Numbered from the stretch's first letter, positions 45,242-55,238 are shown. The stretch: DNA of 64,000 nt from Marinibacterium sp050389775 (GCF_050389775.1 NZ_CP177144.1:2604001-2668000); one strand, 5' to 3'. A program made the numbers and translations. The notes: generated from the letters alone by a model not told the origin.

Positions 45242-46483
45242 ATGACGTTCACCGCACTCACCCGCCGTCAGGCGCTGGCCGGCATGACCGGTCTGACCGC
45301 CGCCACCATCCTGCCGCGCCGCGCGCTGGCCGCCGATGTCACGGTCACCGTGTCCAGCCCCTGGGGTGCCGACCGGCCGTTCCAGCAGGTGGTCGATGCC
45401 TTCAACGCCAAGGGCACCGGCGTGCAGGTCGTCAACCGGATGGACGGCAATTACCAGGAAATGGCCACCAAGGCCCTGGCCTCGATCGCCTCGGGCCGGC
45501 CGCCGGAAATGATGATCACCGGCTGGAAATTCGGCTATTTCGCCGAGCGCACCCTGGGCGCGCGGGATTTCAACGAGATCGACGAGACCCGGGCCCGGTC
45601 GATCATCGGCCAGTTCAAGCCGCAGGTCCATGAGCTGGTGACCTTTGACGGCAAGCTGATTGGCCTGCCCTGGGCGATGTCGACGCCGGTGACCTGGATC
45701 AACATGGACCTGTGGCGCGAGGCCGGGCTGGACGAGGCCATCCCGATGGATGTCAGCCACGACTGGATCATGGAACAGGCCCGCGTCATCGAGGACAGGC
45801 TGGGCGGGGGCAACCACCCGACCTATCGCTCGGCCATGGACCTGTCGAACAACGAATGGACCAGCCAGGCCTATATCCAGAACGCCGGCGGCTACATCCT
45901 GCAGGGCGACCGGGTCACCTGTGACAGCCCCGAGGCCGCGGCCGGCATGGAAGCCTTTGCCGCCCCGGTGCAGGCCGGCCTGTGGAAGAACCTGGATTAC
46001 CGGGCCCAGGCCCAGGCCCAGATCGGCGGCGCCATTGCCATCGTGACCACCTCGTCGGCCCGGTCGGAAGCTCTGGCCAATTCGGAATTCGAATTCAAGG
46101 ACGTCATGTTCCCCTCGCTGAACGGCAACCGGAACATGAACTCGGGCGGCAACTTCCTGGCCATCTATGCCCGCGACCAGGAACTGGCCCAGGCCTCGAT
46201 GGCCTTCCTGGAATTCTGCGCCTCGAAGGAAGGCCAGGAGATCTGGTCCAAGGTCGGCTATCTCAACACCTCGGTCCATGACATCGCCCCGCTGCCCCTG
46301 CAGGATGCGGCCTATGCCCAGCTGGCCCAGGGCCTGACGGCCGAAACGATCTGGCCGGGCGAACGCGGCCTGGAAGGCCAGGATGTCTGGCGCCAGTGGG
46401 TGGCCCGCATGGTCGAAGGCGAGACCTCGCCCGTGGTGGCCCTGTCGCGCGCCCAGGCCGAGCTGCAGCAGCTGATCGGCTGA
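45242..46483 (+). CDS. CUT1-type sugar ABC transporter substrate-binding protein
   Basis: 413 residues from ATG 45242. The N-terminus TRRQALAGMTGLTAA has a twin-arginine-like motif, then PRRALAADV cleavage region. The mature fold is type II (SPWGADRPFQQVVDAFNAKG, region), with GLPWAMSTPVTWINMDLWREAG near 145-165 and a conserved NSGGNFLAIYA segment near 300. Ligand is probably a sugar or polyol; Tat export would suggest folding before export. First gene of an operon with two permeases and a kinase but no ATPase. Confidence 0.9.
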   Translation: MTFTALTRRQALAGMTGLTAATILPRRALAADVTVTVSSPWGADRPFQQVVDAFNAKGTGVQVVNRMDGNYQEMATKALASIASGRPPEMMITGWKFGYFAERTLGARDFNEIDETRARSIIGQFKPQVHELVTFDGKLIGLPWAMSTPVTWINMDLWREAGLDEAIPMDVSHDWIMEQARVIEDRLGGGNHPTYRSAMDLSNNEWTSQAYIQNAGGYILQGDRVTCDSPEAAAGMEAFAAPVQAGLWKNLDYRAQAQAQIGGAIAIVTTSSARSEALANSEFEFKDVMFPSLNGNRNMNSGGNFLAIYARDQELAQASMAFLEFCASKEGQEIWSKVGYLNTSVHDIAPLPLQDAAYAQLAQGLTAETIWPGERGLEGQDVWRQWVARMVEGETSPVVALSRAQAELQQLIG

Positions 46484-46499
46484 CCCGTTGTCGCGACGC

Positions 46500-47378
46500 A
46501 TGATCATGGCGCTGGCCCCGTGGATCTTCACCGGGCCGGCGCTTCTCTTCGCGCTGGTCTTCCTGTACGCGCCGGTGGTCTTTTCGGTGGGCCTGTCGCT
46601 GTCGGACTGGAACTTCATCCGGCCGCAGGCGCAATTCGTCGGGCTGGACAATTACGCGCGCATCTTCCGCGATCCCAATTTCCGCGATGCGCTGAGCAAT
46701 ACCGGGCTGTACTGCCTGGTGCTGATCCCGGCCCAGATCCTGGTGCCCCTGGGCCTGGCCGCCGCGCTGATGCGCGTGCGCAATGTCCGGCTGGCCAGCG
46801 GCTACAAGATCGCCCTGTTCCTGCCGACGATCCTGGCCTATTCGACCGCCGGCATCGCCTGGCTGTGGCTGTTCGATCCGCTCAACGGGTTCCTCAACAC
46901 CGTGCTTGGCTGGTTCGGCCTGCCGCCCGAACGCTGGCACACCGATCCCGACCTGGCCCTGTGGTGCGTGACGCTGGTGGCCTTCTGGAAGAACTTCGGG
47001 CTGAACATGCTGCTCTTCCTGGCCGCCCTGGTGTCGATCCCAAAGCCGGTGCTCGAAGCCGCCGCGCTGGATGCCGCGCGGCCGGGATGGCGGTTCCTGA
47101 CGATCGACCTGCCGATGATCTCGCCGACCTTCTTCTTCGTGGCCGTGACCACGACCATCGGCGTGCTGGACGACATTGTCGGGGCCATCGACGTGCTGAC
47201 CGAAGGCGGGCCCTACGGGCAATCGTCCAACATTCTCTACTACATGTACGAACGCGGGCTGAAGTTCTTCCAGTTCGGCCAGGCCAGCGCGGCCTCGGTG
47301 CTGATCATCCTGCTGATCCTGGCCGTGACCTGGGCCCAGTTCCGCATGTTCGAACACCGGGTGCATTATGAAAGCTGA
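46500..47378 (+). CDS. CUT1-type sugar ABC transporter permease
   Basis: 292 residues from ATG 46500; a TTG at 46488 would add MSRR and is also plausible. Six helices, first PWIFTGPALLFALVFLYAPV, coupling loop VLEAAALDAARPGWRFLTIDLP near 185-205 (region). UgpA/MalF-like partner. Confidence 0.9.
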   Translation: MIMALAPWIFTGPALLFALVFLYAPVVFSVGLSLSDWNFIRPQAQFVGLDNYARIFRDPNFRDALSNTGLYCLVLIPAQILVPLGLAAALMRVRNVRLASGYKIALFLPTILAYSTAGIAWLWLFDPLNGFLNTVLGWFGLPPERWHTDPDLALWCVTLVAFWKNFGLNMLLFLAALVSIPKPVLEAAALDAARPGWRFLTIDLPMISPTFFFVAVTTTIGVLDDIVGAIDVLTEGGPYGQSSNILYYMYERGLKFFQFGQASAASVLIILLILAVTWAQFRMFEHRVHYES

Positions 47379-47414
47379 CCGCCACGACACGGCCCGCGCC
47401 GAAAGGGCCGCGCG

Positions 47415-48242
47415 ATGAGAGCCGCCCCCCGGGCCTGGGCCGTGCATGGCCTGCTGATGCTGGCCGCCCTGCTGTCGATCTTTCCGCTGTTCTGGATGAC
47501 CACGACGGCCTTCACGCCCAACGAGCTGGTCCTGCAAAAGGCCTTTCGCTTCTGGCCCGACGAGCCGTCGCTGGCCAATTTCAACCGGGCCTTCGCCGAT
47601 TACCCGGTGGCCATGTGGCTGTGGAATTCCATCCTGATCGCCGGGCTGGTCACCCTGGGCAAGCTGGTCATCGCCGTGCCCGCGGGCTTTGCCTTTGCCC
47701 ATCTGCGCTTTCGCGGGCGCGAGGCGGCATTCTGGGCCATCGTGGCCACGATGACCTTTCCCACGGTCATCGGTATCGTGCCGCTCTACGTCGGCATCTC
47801 CAAGATCGGCTGGTTCGACAGCCGGGCCGGGGTCATCGTGCCGTCGATCGCCTATATCGGCTTTTACGTCTTCTTCATGCGCCAGACCTTTCGCACCCTG
47901 CCGCCCGAGATGTTCGAAGCCGCGCGGATCGACAATGCCGGGCCGTTCCGCCAGCTGCTGCAGATCGGCCTGCCCAACGTGGTGCCGGCCGTGGCCTCGC
48001 TGTCGGTGATCAGCTTCATGGGCGCGTGGAACATCTATCTGTGGGCGTTGCTGGTGCTCGACAGCCCGGAAAAGCGCACCCTGGCCGTGGGGCTGAAGGC
48101 CTTTACCTCGATCGACGACCACGAACCGCTCTGGGGGCCGATGATGGCCGTGGCGCTGCTGTCGTGCCTGCCGGTCATGGTGATCTTTGCCTTTGCCCAG
48201 CGGTTTGTCATGGCCGCCTTCACCGGGAGGGTCGGGGAATGA
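47415..48242 (+). CDS. CUT1-type sugar ABC transporter permease
   Basis: 275 residues from ATG 47415. Six helices with coupling loop MFEAARIDNAGPFRQLLQIGLP near 160-180 (region), UgpE/MalG-like. Its stop overlaps the kinase start (ATGA at 48239-48242), so the kinase probably phosphorylates what this system imports. Confidence 0.92.
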   Translation: MRAAPRAWAVHGLLMLAALLSIFPLFWMTTTAFTPNELVLQKAFRFWPDEPSLANFNRAFADYPVAMWLWNSILIAGLVTLGKLVIAVPAGFAFAHLRFRGREAAFWAIVATMTFPTVIGIVPLYVGISKIGWFDSRAGVIVPSIAYIGFYVFFMRQTFRTLPPEMFEAARIDNAGPFRQLLQIGLPNVVPAVASLSVISFMGAWNIYLWALLVLDSPEKRTLAVGLKAFTSIDDHEPLWGPMMAVALLSCLPVMVIFAFAQRFVMAAFTGRVGE

Positions 48243-49141
48243 AGGTCGCGATCCTGGGCAACATCAACCTCGACCTGGTGCTGCAGGTCGACCGGCTGCC
48301 CGAGGCCCACGAGAAGATGGGCGCGTCCTCGGTGGCCATCGGCGGTGGCGGGGCGCCGGCCAACGTGGCCTGGTGGCTGGCCCGGCTGGGGCACGAGGTG
48401 CATTACTTTGCGGCCATCGGCGACGACCCGCTGTGCGACATCGCGCTGGAAGGGCTGGAGGCGGTGGGCGTGCGGCTGGACGGGGTGCGCCGGCTGCCCG
48501 AGCTGGGCGTGACCCTGGCGGTGATGCTGGCCAATGGCCCCGACAAGCGCATGATCGGCGCGCGGTCGGGCGATCGCGACCGCGCCGCGCAGGCCTTTGC
48601 CGCGCTGGTGGCCGAGTGTGATTTCGGGCCCTTCGACCACCTGCACACCCTGGCCCAGGCCCATCCGCTGCTCTTTGCCCGGGGCCGGCGCCGCGACCTG
48701 GCCGGGCTGGCCGTGTCGGCCGATCTGAACGGAGCCTACACGGCGGCCATCGCCGCGGCCTATGACATCTGCTTTTCCAACCGCGACGAGCTCTGCCGCA
48801 AGACCGGGCGGGGCGATCCCGAGACCCTGTTCGCCGGCGACCTGGCCGGCTGTGGCCATCACCTTGTCATCACCAACGGCGCCCGCGATGTCACCGCCTA
48901 CCGGCCGGCCGGCCCCGTGCGCGTGGTGCCGCCGCGCCAGCAGGTCGTCGACAGGACCGGGGCGGGGGATGCCTTTTGCGCGGGCTACCTGCATGCGACC
49001 TGGGATGGCGCCGCGCCGCGGGCCGCGATTTCGGCCGGGCTTGCCCTGGCCGGAGGAGCAATGTCGGGCCATGGCTGCCGGCCGCTGACCGCCGAAAGCC
49101 TGGCGGCCCTGTCCCAGCTGACTGCCGATTGCGTTCATTGA
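48239..49141 (+). CDS. PfkB-family carbohydrate kinase
   Basis: 300 residues from ATG 48239. N-terminal LGNINLDLVLQVDRLPE and GGGGAPANVAWWLARLG region near 35-55, and C-terminal DRTGAGDAF with catalytic Asp244. The substrate loop is of the ribokinase/fructokinase type. Coupling with the CUT1 permease suggests phosphorylation of the imported sugar or polyol. It is the last gene of that operon and is only distantly similar to the PfkB kinase at 15085. Confidence 0.92.
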   Translation: MKVAILGNINLDLVLQVDRLPEAHEKMGASSVAIGGGGAPANVAWWLARLGHEVHYFAAIGDDPLCDIALEGLEAVGVRLDGVRRLPELGVTLAVMLANGPDKRMIGARSGDRDRAAQAFAALVAECDFGPFDHLHTLAQAHPLLFARGRRRDLAGLAVSADLNGAYTAAIAAAYDICFSNRDELCRKTGRGDPETLFAGDLAGCGHHLVITNGARDVTAYRPAGPVRVVPPRQQVVDRTGAGDAFCAGYLHATWDGAAPRAAISAGLALAGGAMSGHGCRPLTAESLAALSQLTADCVH

Positions 49142-49340
49142 CACAGATCCCGGCGGCCTTCGGCCCACCGCGCTGAAACTTTTCGCGGCAAATGTTCACA
49201 ATTCGGGCGGGACCATACGGCAACCGTCGAAAAGGTTTGGGAATCGCACAACGCCCGGTGGAACCTGAAGTCCCGGAAAGGCGGCGCGCCCGGCGCGTGC
49301 CGGTCTTGCGGGCCACGAAAGGACAACAGGGAGATCCACA
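49142..49340. other. Intergenic region before dpp-type operon
   Basis: 199 nt with a ribosome site (AACAGGGAGATC) before the DppA-like gene and an AT-richer patch around 49175-49205 (AACTTTTCGCGGCAAATGTT). A clear promoter pair or terminator was not evident. Confidence 0.4.
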
Positions 49341-50906
49341 ATGACGGTGACCAGAACACTGGCAGCGGCACTCATGACCACGGCTCTGACCGTGCCACTG
49401 GCGGCAAGCGCCGAAAACGTCCTGCGATGGACCAGCCAGGGCGACGCCCTGACGCTCGACCCGCATTCGCAGAACGAAGGCCCGACGAACTCGATGAACT
49501 CGCTGATCTATGAATCGCTGGTCAGCCGCAATTACGAACTGGTGCTGGAACCCGAACTGGCCGAAAGCTGGGAGGCCGCGCCCGATGGCTGGACCTTCAA
49601 GCTGCGCGAAGGCGTCAAGTTCCACGACGGATCGGATTTCACCGCCGAGGATGTCGTGTTCTCGTTTGAACGGGCCATGGCCGAAAGCTCGGATTTCAAG
49701 GAACAGGCCAAGGCCGTGACCGGGGTCGAGGTGATCGACGATTACACCGTCAAGCTGATCACCGACGGGCCGAACCCGATCCTGGCCAACCAGCTGACCG
49801 GCATCCTGATCATGGACAAGGGCTGGTCCGAGGCCAACAACGTGCTGGCCCCGCAGGATTATGCCGCCTCCGAGGAAACCTATGCCGTGCGCAATGCCAA
49901 CGGCACCGGGCCCTTTGTCGTTGCCAGCCGCGCGCCCGAAGAGCTGACCGTGCTGACGGCCAATCCCGAATGGTGGGGCAAGGATCTGTATCCCGGCAAT
50001 CTCGACAAGATCGAGTACAGGCCGATCTCCAACGCCGCCACGCGGGTGGCGGCGCTGCTCTCGGGCGAGGTGGACTTCGTGCTCGACCCGCCGCTGCAGG
50101 ATCTCAAGCGGATCGAGGCGGCCGACGGGCTGGAGGTCAAGACCGCCGCACAGATCCGGTCGATCTTCTTCGGATTCGACGTGGCTTCGGACACGCTGCG
50201 CAGCTCGAACCTCGAGGAAAACCCGTTCAAGGACCAGCGCGTGCGCGAGGCCTTCAACCTGGCCATCGACAAGGATGCGATCCAGCGCGTGGTGATGGAG
50301 GGGCTGTCCTTCCCCACCGCGATGGTCACGCCGCCGGGCGTTCTGGGCAACACGCCCGAGCTGGACGAGCAATATGGTTTCGACCCCGAAAAGGCCAAGG
50401 CCCTGATGGAAGAGGCCGGGTATCCCGACGGGTTCACCGTGCAGCTCGACTGCCCGAACAACCGCTACAACAACGATGAAAAGATCTGCCAGGCGGCCGT
50501 GGCCATGCTGGCCAAGGTCGGCATCGACGTGAAGCTCGACGCGATCCCCAAGGCCCAGCATTTCCCCAAGATCCAGAACCGGACCACGGATTTCTACATG
50601 CTGGGCTGGGGCGTGCCGACGCTCGACAGCCATTACGTCTTTGCCTACCTGCTGGAAAAGGACGGGTCGTGGAATGCCGGCGGTTATGACAATGCCCGCG
50701 TGAACGAGATCACCCAGGCCATCACCACGGAAACCGACCTCGACAAGCGCACCGCGCTGATCGACGAGGCCTGGCAGATCATCAAGGACGAAAAGCCCTA
50801 TCTGCCGCTCCATCACCAGGTCATCGCCTGGGCCATGTCGGATGATTTCGACATCCCGATCGCCTCGGACGACAGCCTGCGTCCGCGTTACGTCATCAAG
50901 AAGTGA
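49341..50906 (+). CDS. Dpp/Opp-type ABC transporter substrate-binding protein (DppA-like)
   Basis: 521 residues, signal peptide ending VPLAASAEN. SBP family 5 motifs: LTLDPHSQNEG, ELAESWEAAPDGWTFKLREGVKFHDG region near 75-100, and TGPFVVASRAPEELTV. Members bind peptides but also sugars, nickel or opines. Downstream nagA hints at an amino-sugar-containing ligand, for example a peptidoglycan or chitin fragment. Confidence 0.9.
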   Translation: MTVTRTLAAALMTTALTVPLAASAENVLRWTSQGDALTLDPHSQNEGPTNSMNSLIYESLVSRNYELVLEPELAESWEAAPDGWTFKLREGVKFHDGSDFTAEDVVFSFERAMAESSDFKEQAKAVTGVEVIDDYTVKLITDGPNPILANQLTGILIMDKGWSEANNVLAPQDYAASEETYAVRNANGTGPFVVASRAPEELTVLTANPEWWGKDLYPGNLDKIEYRPISNAATRVAALLSGEVDFVLDPPLQDLKRIEAADGLEVKTAAQIRSIFFGFDVASDTLRSSNLEENPFKDQRVREAFNLAIDKDAIQRVVMEGLSFPTAMVTPPGVLGNTPELDEQYGFDPEKAKALMEEAGYPDGFTVQLDCPNNRYNNDEKICQAAVAMLAKVGIDVKLDAIPKAQHFPKIQNRTTDFYMLGWGVPTLDSHYVFAYLLEKDGSWNAGGYDNARVNEITQAITTETDLDKRTALIDEAWQIIKDEKPYLPLHHQVIAWAMSDDFDIPIASDDSLRPRYVIKK

Positions 50907-50963
50907 CGACCTTGTCCGGGCGGCCCTTGCGCCGCCCGGCACCTGGCCGACGCGAGCAGATAC

Positions 50964-51932
50964 ATGTTTCTTTTCATTCTCAAGCGGCTGGCGCAGTCGC
51001 TGCTGGTCATGGCCGTGGTGTCGGCCGTGTCCTTTTCGCTGTTCAATTTCGTGGGCGACCCGGTCAACAACATGGTCGGCCAGGATGCCACGCGCGAACA
51101 AAGGGTCGAGATCCGTGAAAAGCTGGGGCTGAACGATCCGATCCTGACCCAATACGCCCGGTTCATGGGCAACGCCGTGCGCGGCGATTTCGGCCTGTCC
51201 TATCGCATCCGCCGGCCGGTCGATCAGCTGATCATGGAACGCCTTCCGGCCACCCTGGAACTGGTCTTCGTCTCGGCCGTCATCGCGCTGGTCGTGGGCA
51301 TCGGGCTGGGGGTCTACACCGGCATAAGGCGCAACACCTTCCTGTCGCGGGCGATCCTGTCGATCTCGCTGATCGGGGTCAGCCTGCCGACCTTCATCAT
51401 CGGCATCTCGCTGATCTACCTCTTTGCCGTCACCCTGCGCTGGCTGCCCTCGTCGGGGCGCGGCGGCACGGTGGACCTGGGATGGTGGACGACCTCGTTG
51501 CTGACGCTGGACGGCTGGCGCTCGATCATCCTGCCGGCGATCACCCTGTCGCTGTTCCAGCTGACCCTGATCCTGCGCCTGGTGCGGGCCGAGATGCTCG
51601 AGGTCATGCGCACCGACTACATCAAGTTCGCCCGGGCCCGGGGCCTGGCCGACCGGTCGATCCATTTCGTCCATGCCCTGCGCAACACGCTGGTGCCGGT
51701 GATCACCATCATCGGGCTGAACATCGGCGGGCTGATCGCCTTTTCCGTCATCACCGAAACCGTGTTCCAATGGCCCGGCACGGGGCTGATGTTCATCCAG
51801 GCCGTCGATTTCGTCGATGTGCCGATCATGGCGGCCTACCTGTGTTTCGTCGCGCTGCTCTTCGTTCTGATCAACCTGATCGTCGACATCCTGTATTTCG
51901 TCGTCGATCCGCGCATCCGGCTGGGAGGCTGA
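50964..51932 (+). CDS. Dpp-type ABC transporter permease (DppB-like)
   Basis: 322 residues. FLFILKRLAQSLLVMAVVS at the N-terminus, coupling loop VRAEMLEVMRTDYIKFARARGL near 210-232 and ALRNTLVPVITIIGLNIGGLI region after it. Standard DppB architecture with six helices. Confidence 0.94.
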   Translation: MFLFILKRLAQSLLVMAVVSAVSFSLFNFVGDPVNNMVGQDATREQRVEIREKLGLNDPILTQYARFMGNAVRGDFGLSYRIRRPVDQLIMERLPATLELVFVSAVIALVVGIGLGVYTGIRRNTFLSRAILSISLIGVSLPTFIIGISLIYLFAVTLRWLPSSGRGGTVDLGWWTTSLLTLDGWRSIILPAITLSLFQLTLILRLVRAEMLEVMRTDYIKFARARGLADRSIHFVHALRNTLVPVITIIGLNIGGLIAFSVITETVFQWPGTGLMFIQAVDFVDVPIMAAYLCFVALLFVLINLIVDILYFVVDPRIRLGG

Positions 51933-51933
51933 C

Positions 51934-52869
51934 GTGACCGATTTCTCTGACCCGCGCCCCACGCGCTGGCAACGGCTGACAGACAACGACATCTTCTGGT
52001 CGTTCATCCATTCGCCCGGGGCCATGATCGCCGCCGCCGTCACGCTCATCTGCATCCTGGCCTGTTTCGCCGCCCCCCTGATCGCGCCGTTCAACCCGTT
52101 CGATCCCGCGCAGATCTCGCTCTGGGACGGCAAGCTGCCCCCCGCCTGGGTGGACGGCGGCCAGCCGCAATACCTGCTGGGCACCGACAACCAGGGCCGC
52201 GACATGCTGTCGACCATCCTTTACGGCGGACGACTGTCGATCCTGGTGGGCCTGGCGGCGGTCTGCCTGGGCATGGTGCTGGGCGTCTCGCTGGGCGTGA
52301 TCTCGGGCTATGTCGGGGGGGCGACGGATGCGATCATCATGCGCATCGCCGATGTGCAGCTGACCATTCCGGGCATCCTGCTGGCCATCCTGATCAACGG
52401 CATCGGCCGGGCGATCCTGCCGCTGGAGATGCGCGAGGATTTCGCGATCTACGTGGTGATCATCGCTATCGGCCTGACCGACTGGCCGCAATTCGCCCGC
52501 GTCGCCCGCGGCGCAACCCTGGTCGAGGCCAACAAGGAATACGTACAGGCCGCCCGGGTCATCGGCCTGCCGGGCTGGCTGATCATGGTCCGCCACATCT
52601 TCCCCAACACCCTGCGGCCCGTCCTTGTCATCGCCACCATCGGCCTGGCCCTGGCCATCATCGCCGAGGCCACGCTCAGCTTTCTGGGCCAGGGCATTCC
52701 GCCCACGACGCCCTCGCTCGGCACGCTGATCCGCGTGGGCAACGAATACCTCTTCTCGGGGCTCTGGTGGATCACCTTCTTCCCGGCGCTGACCCTTGTC
52801 GTGCTGGTCTTCTCCGTCAACCTGCTGGGCGATTGGATGCGCGACGCCCTCAACCCGAAGCTGCGATGA
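51934..52869 (+). CDS. Dpp-type ABC transporter permease (DppC-like)
   Basis: 311 residues from GTG 51934, with GGGAGGC upstream and 1 nt after the dppB-like stop. Conserved LGTDNQGRDMLSTILYGGRLS region near 88-108, and coupling loop NKEYVQAARVIGLPGWLIM near 195-215. Overlaps the ATPase gene by 4 nt. Confidence 0.94.
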   Translation: MTDFSDPRPTRWQRLTDNDIFWSFIHSPGAMIAAAVTLICILACFAAPLIAPFNPFDPAQISLWDGKLPPAWVDGGQPQYLLGTDNQGRDMLSTILYGGRLSILVGLAAVCLGMVLGVSLGVISGYVGGATDAIIMRIADVQLTIPGILLAILINGIGRAILPLEMREDFAIYVVIIAIGLTDWPQFARVARGATLVEANKEYVQAARVIGLPGWLIMVRHIFPNTLRPVLVIATIGLALAIIAEATLSFLGQGIPPTTPSLGTLIRVGNEYLFSGLWWITFFPALTLVVLVFSVNLLGDWMRDALNPKLR

Positions 52870-54602
52870 CCGATCTTCTCACCATCACCGACCTCGACGT
52901 CGAATTCCCCACCCGCCGGGGCACCGTTCTGGCCGCCCGCAAGGTTTCGCTGTCTGTCGCGCCCGGCGAGGTGCTGGGCCTTGTCGGCGAAAGCGGGGCG
53001 GGGAAATCGACCATCGGCAATGCCATCATCAACCTGCTGGAACGGCCCGGCCGGGTGGCCGGCGGTCAGATCCTGTTCGAAGGCCAGGACCTGCGCGCCC
53101 TGGACGAGGACCAGATGCGCAAGGTGCGCGGGGCCAGGATCGGCATGATCTTCCAGGATCCCCAGACCTCGCTGAACCCGCTGCTGACCATCGGGGCGCA
53201 ACTGGTCGAGACGATCCAGAAGGCCACCGATTTCAAGGGCAACGCGGCCACCGACCATGCCGTGGGCCTGCTGGAGGCCGTGGGCATCACCGAGGCCCGC
53301 GCCCGGCTGAAATCCTACCCCCACCAGTTTTCCGGGGGCATGCGCCAGCGCGTGGTCATCGCGCTGGCCCTGGCCGGTGACCCGGACCTGGTGATCGCCG
53401 ATGAACCGACCACGGCGCTCGATGTCTCGATCCAGGCCCAGATCCTCGACCTGCTGAAAAAGCTCTGCCGGGAACGCGACCTGGGCGTGATCATCGTGAC
53501 CCATGACATCGGGGTGATCGCCAATATCGCCGACCGGGTGGCGGTGATGTATCGCGGCGAGGTGGTGGAAACCGGGGCCGTGGCACAGGTGCTGGGCGCC
53601 CCGCGCCACGACTACACCAAGAGCCTGATCGCCGCCGTGCCCCGGGCCGACACGCGCCTGCACCGGTTCACCTCGGTGGATTACATCGAAGGCGGCGCGG
53701 CCCAGGCCAGCCGCATCGACATCAAGTCGCACTGGCTGGGGCAGGGGCGCAAGGCCGATCCCGACCGCTCGGCCATGATCGAGATCGACGGGCTGGACCT
53801 GTCCTTTGTCCTGCAGGGCGCGATCCTGCGCAGGAACCGCAAGATGGTCCACGCGGTCGACAATGTCAGCCTGACCGTCCAGAGGGGCGAAACCCTGGGG
53901 CTGGTGGGCGAAAGCGGGTCAGGCAAATCCACCGTGGCCCGGCTGATCGCGGGGCTCTTCACCCCCGATTCCGGCACTATCCGGGTCGCGGGGCAGGACG
54001 TGACCACCAGGCCCGACGCGCCCGAGGCCAAACGCGCCCGGCGCATGGTGCAGATGATCTTCCAGGATCCCTATTCCTCGCTCAATGCACGCATGTCGGT
54101 GCGCGACATCGTGGCCGAGCCGATCCGGTTCTACCGCACCAGCGGTTCGGAAAGCGAAACCCGCAGGATCGTCGGAGACCTGCTGGATCACGTGGGCCTG
54201 GGCGCGCGGGCGGCCGAGCGCTATCCGCATGAATTCTCGGGCGGGCAAAGGCAGCGGATCTCCATCGCCCGGGCGCTGGCCTCGCGGCCGGAAATCCTGA
54301 TCTGCGATGAACCGACCTCGGCTCTGGACGTGTCGGTGCAGGCCACGATCCTGAACCTTCTCAAGGACTTGCAGGAAGAACTTGGCCTGACCATGCTGTT
54401 CATCACCCATGATTTGCCGGTGATCCGCCAAATGGCCGACCGCATCGCGGTGATGCGCCACGGGGCGATCTGCGAGGTGGCCGAGACCGACCGGCTGTTT
54501 GCCGATCCGCAGCATGATTACTCGAAACACCTGCTCGGCCTGATGCCCCGGATGGAGATGCTGACCCCGCTGCCCGCCGAACCCGGGCGCGAGACCGCGT
54601 AG
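52866..54602 (+). CDS. Dpp-type ABC transporter ATPase, DppD-DppF fusion
   Basis: 578 residues from ATG 52866 with two complete NBDs: GESGAGKST near 39, FSGGMRQRVVIALAL and DEPTTALDVS in the first half; GESGSGKST near 349, FSGGQRQRISIARAL and DEPTSALDVS in the second. This replaces separate DppD and DppF. The oligopeptide-type C-terminal segments (PHDYTKSL-like RHDYTKSLIAAVPRAD, region) follow the first NBD. Ends TAG 54600-54602. Confidence 0.95.
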   Translation: MTDLLTITDLDVEFPTRRGTVLAARKVSLSVAPGEVLGLVGESGAGKSTIGNAIINLLERPGRVAGGQILFEGQDLRALDEDQMRKVRGARIGMIFQDPQTSLNPLLTIGAQLVETIQKATDFKGNAATDHAVGLLEAVGITEARARLKSYPHQFSGGMRQRVVIALALAGDPDLVIADEPTTALDVSIQAQILDLLKKLCRERDLGVIIVTHDIGVIANIADRVAVMYRGEVVETGAVAQVLGAPRHDYTKSLIAAVPRADTRLHRFTSVDYIEGGAAQASRIDIKSHWLGQGRKADPDRSAMIEIDGLDLSFVLQGAILRRNRKMVHAVDNVSLTVQRGETLGLVGESGSGKSTVARLIAGLFTPDSGTIRVAGQDVTTRPDAPEAKRARRMVQMIFQDPYSSLNARMSVRDIVAEPIRFYRTSGSESETRRIVGDLLDHVGLGARAAERYPHEFSGGQRQRISIARALASRPEILICDEPTSALDVSVQATILNLLKDLQEELGLTMLFITHDLPVIRQMADRIAVMRHGAICEVAETDRLFADPQHDYSKHLLGLMPRMEMLTPLPAEPGRETA

Positions 54603-54623
54603 GATGGGTTTTCCAAACCCATC
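54603..54623. terminator. Perfect hairpin after dpp-type genes
   Basis: GATGGGTTT (54603-54611) pairs with AAACCCATC (54615-54623), loop TCC, starting the base after the stop codon. No T run follows, so it may stabilise mRNA or attenuate expression of the two genes downstream. Confidence 0.55.
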
Positions 54624-54683
54624 GGTTGTGCCCCGCCCGGCGCGGGCATAGCCTGCGCCCGATCACCAACCGGGACGACCACC

Positions 54684-55238
54684 ATGCCAGACCTTCCGCC
54701 CCAGCCGCTCGACGATGCCGGCTGGCCCGACGAGATCCGCGACCTGCGCGACGGCTTTGCCGGCCGGCTCAATGTCTACCGCGTCATGGCCCATCATCCC
54801 GAGTTGCTGCGCGCCTGGGCGCCCCTGCGGGCCCATGTGGTGACCGACAGCGCGCTTGGCGCGGACCGCAGCGAGGTTGTCATCCTGCGCACGGCCCACC
54901 GGTTCGGCTCGGCCTATGAATGGGCGCATCATGTCTCCCGCGCGCGCAAGCTGGGCTTTTCCGATGCCCGCATCGCGGCGCTCGGCCGCGATGATCCGGC
55001 CGGGGCGGATGCCGATGACGGGCTGATCGCCCGGGCCGTCGACGCGCTGATCGACGACCGCCGCCTGTCGCCCGACCTGGACCGCGCGCTGGTCGCCCTC
55101 ATCGGCCGCAAGGGCGTGATGGACCTGATCGCCACGGTCGGGTTCTATTCCGTGCTGGGCTACATGCTGATGAGCTTCGACACGCCCATCGACGATGACA
55201 TCGCCACGGAAATGGCCCGGGCGCCGCTGCATGGCTGA
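54684..55238 (+). CDS. Carboxymuconolactone decarboxylase-family protein
   Basis: 184 residues. Alpha-helical CMD fold with SEVVILRTAHRFGSAYEWAHH region near 50-75 (Glu and His positions of the family) and a second helix VDALIDDRRLSPDLDRALVAL region. No CxxC pair is present, so it is not an AhpD-type peroxidase. Function within a dpp-nagA operon is unknown. Overlaps nagA by 8 nt. Confidence 0.85.
   Translation: MPDLPPQPLDDAGWPDEIRDLRDGFAGRLNVYRVMAHHPELLRAWAPLRAHVVTDSALGADRSEVVILRTAHRFGSAYEWAHHVSRARKLGFSDARIAALGRDDPAGADADDGLIARAVDALIDDRRLSPDLDRALVALIGRKGVMDLIATVGFYSVLGYMLMSFDTPIDDDIATEMARAPLHG

Noticed and set aside
48891..52217. 1,108-codon minus-strand frame across the PfkB and dpp-type genes
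   Set aside because: Shadow of the plus-strand genes; no motifs, and it crosses gene borders that are well supported on the other strand.
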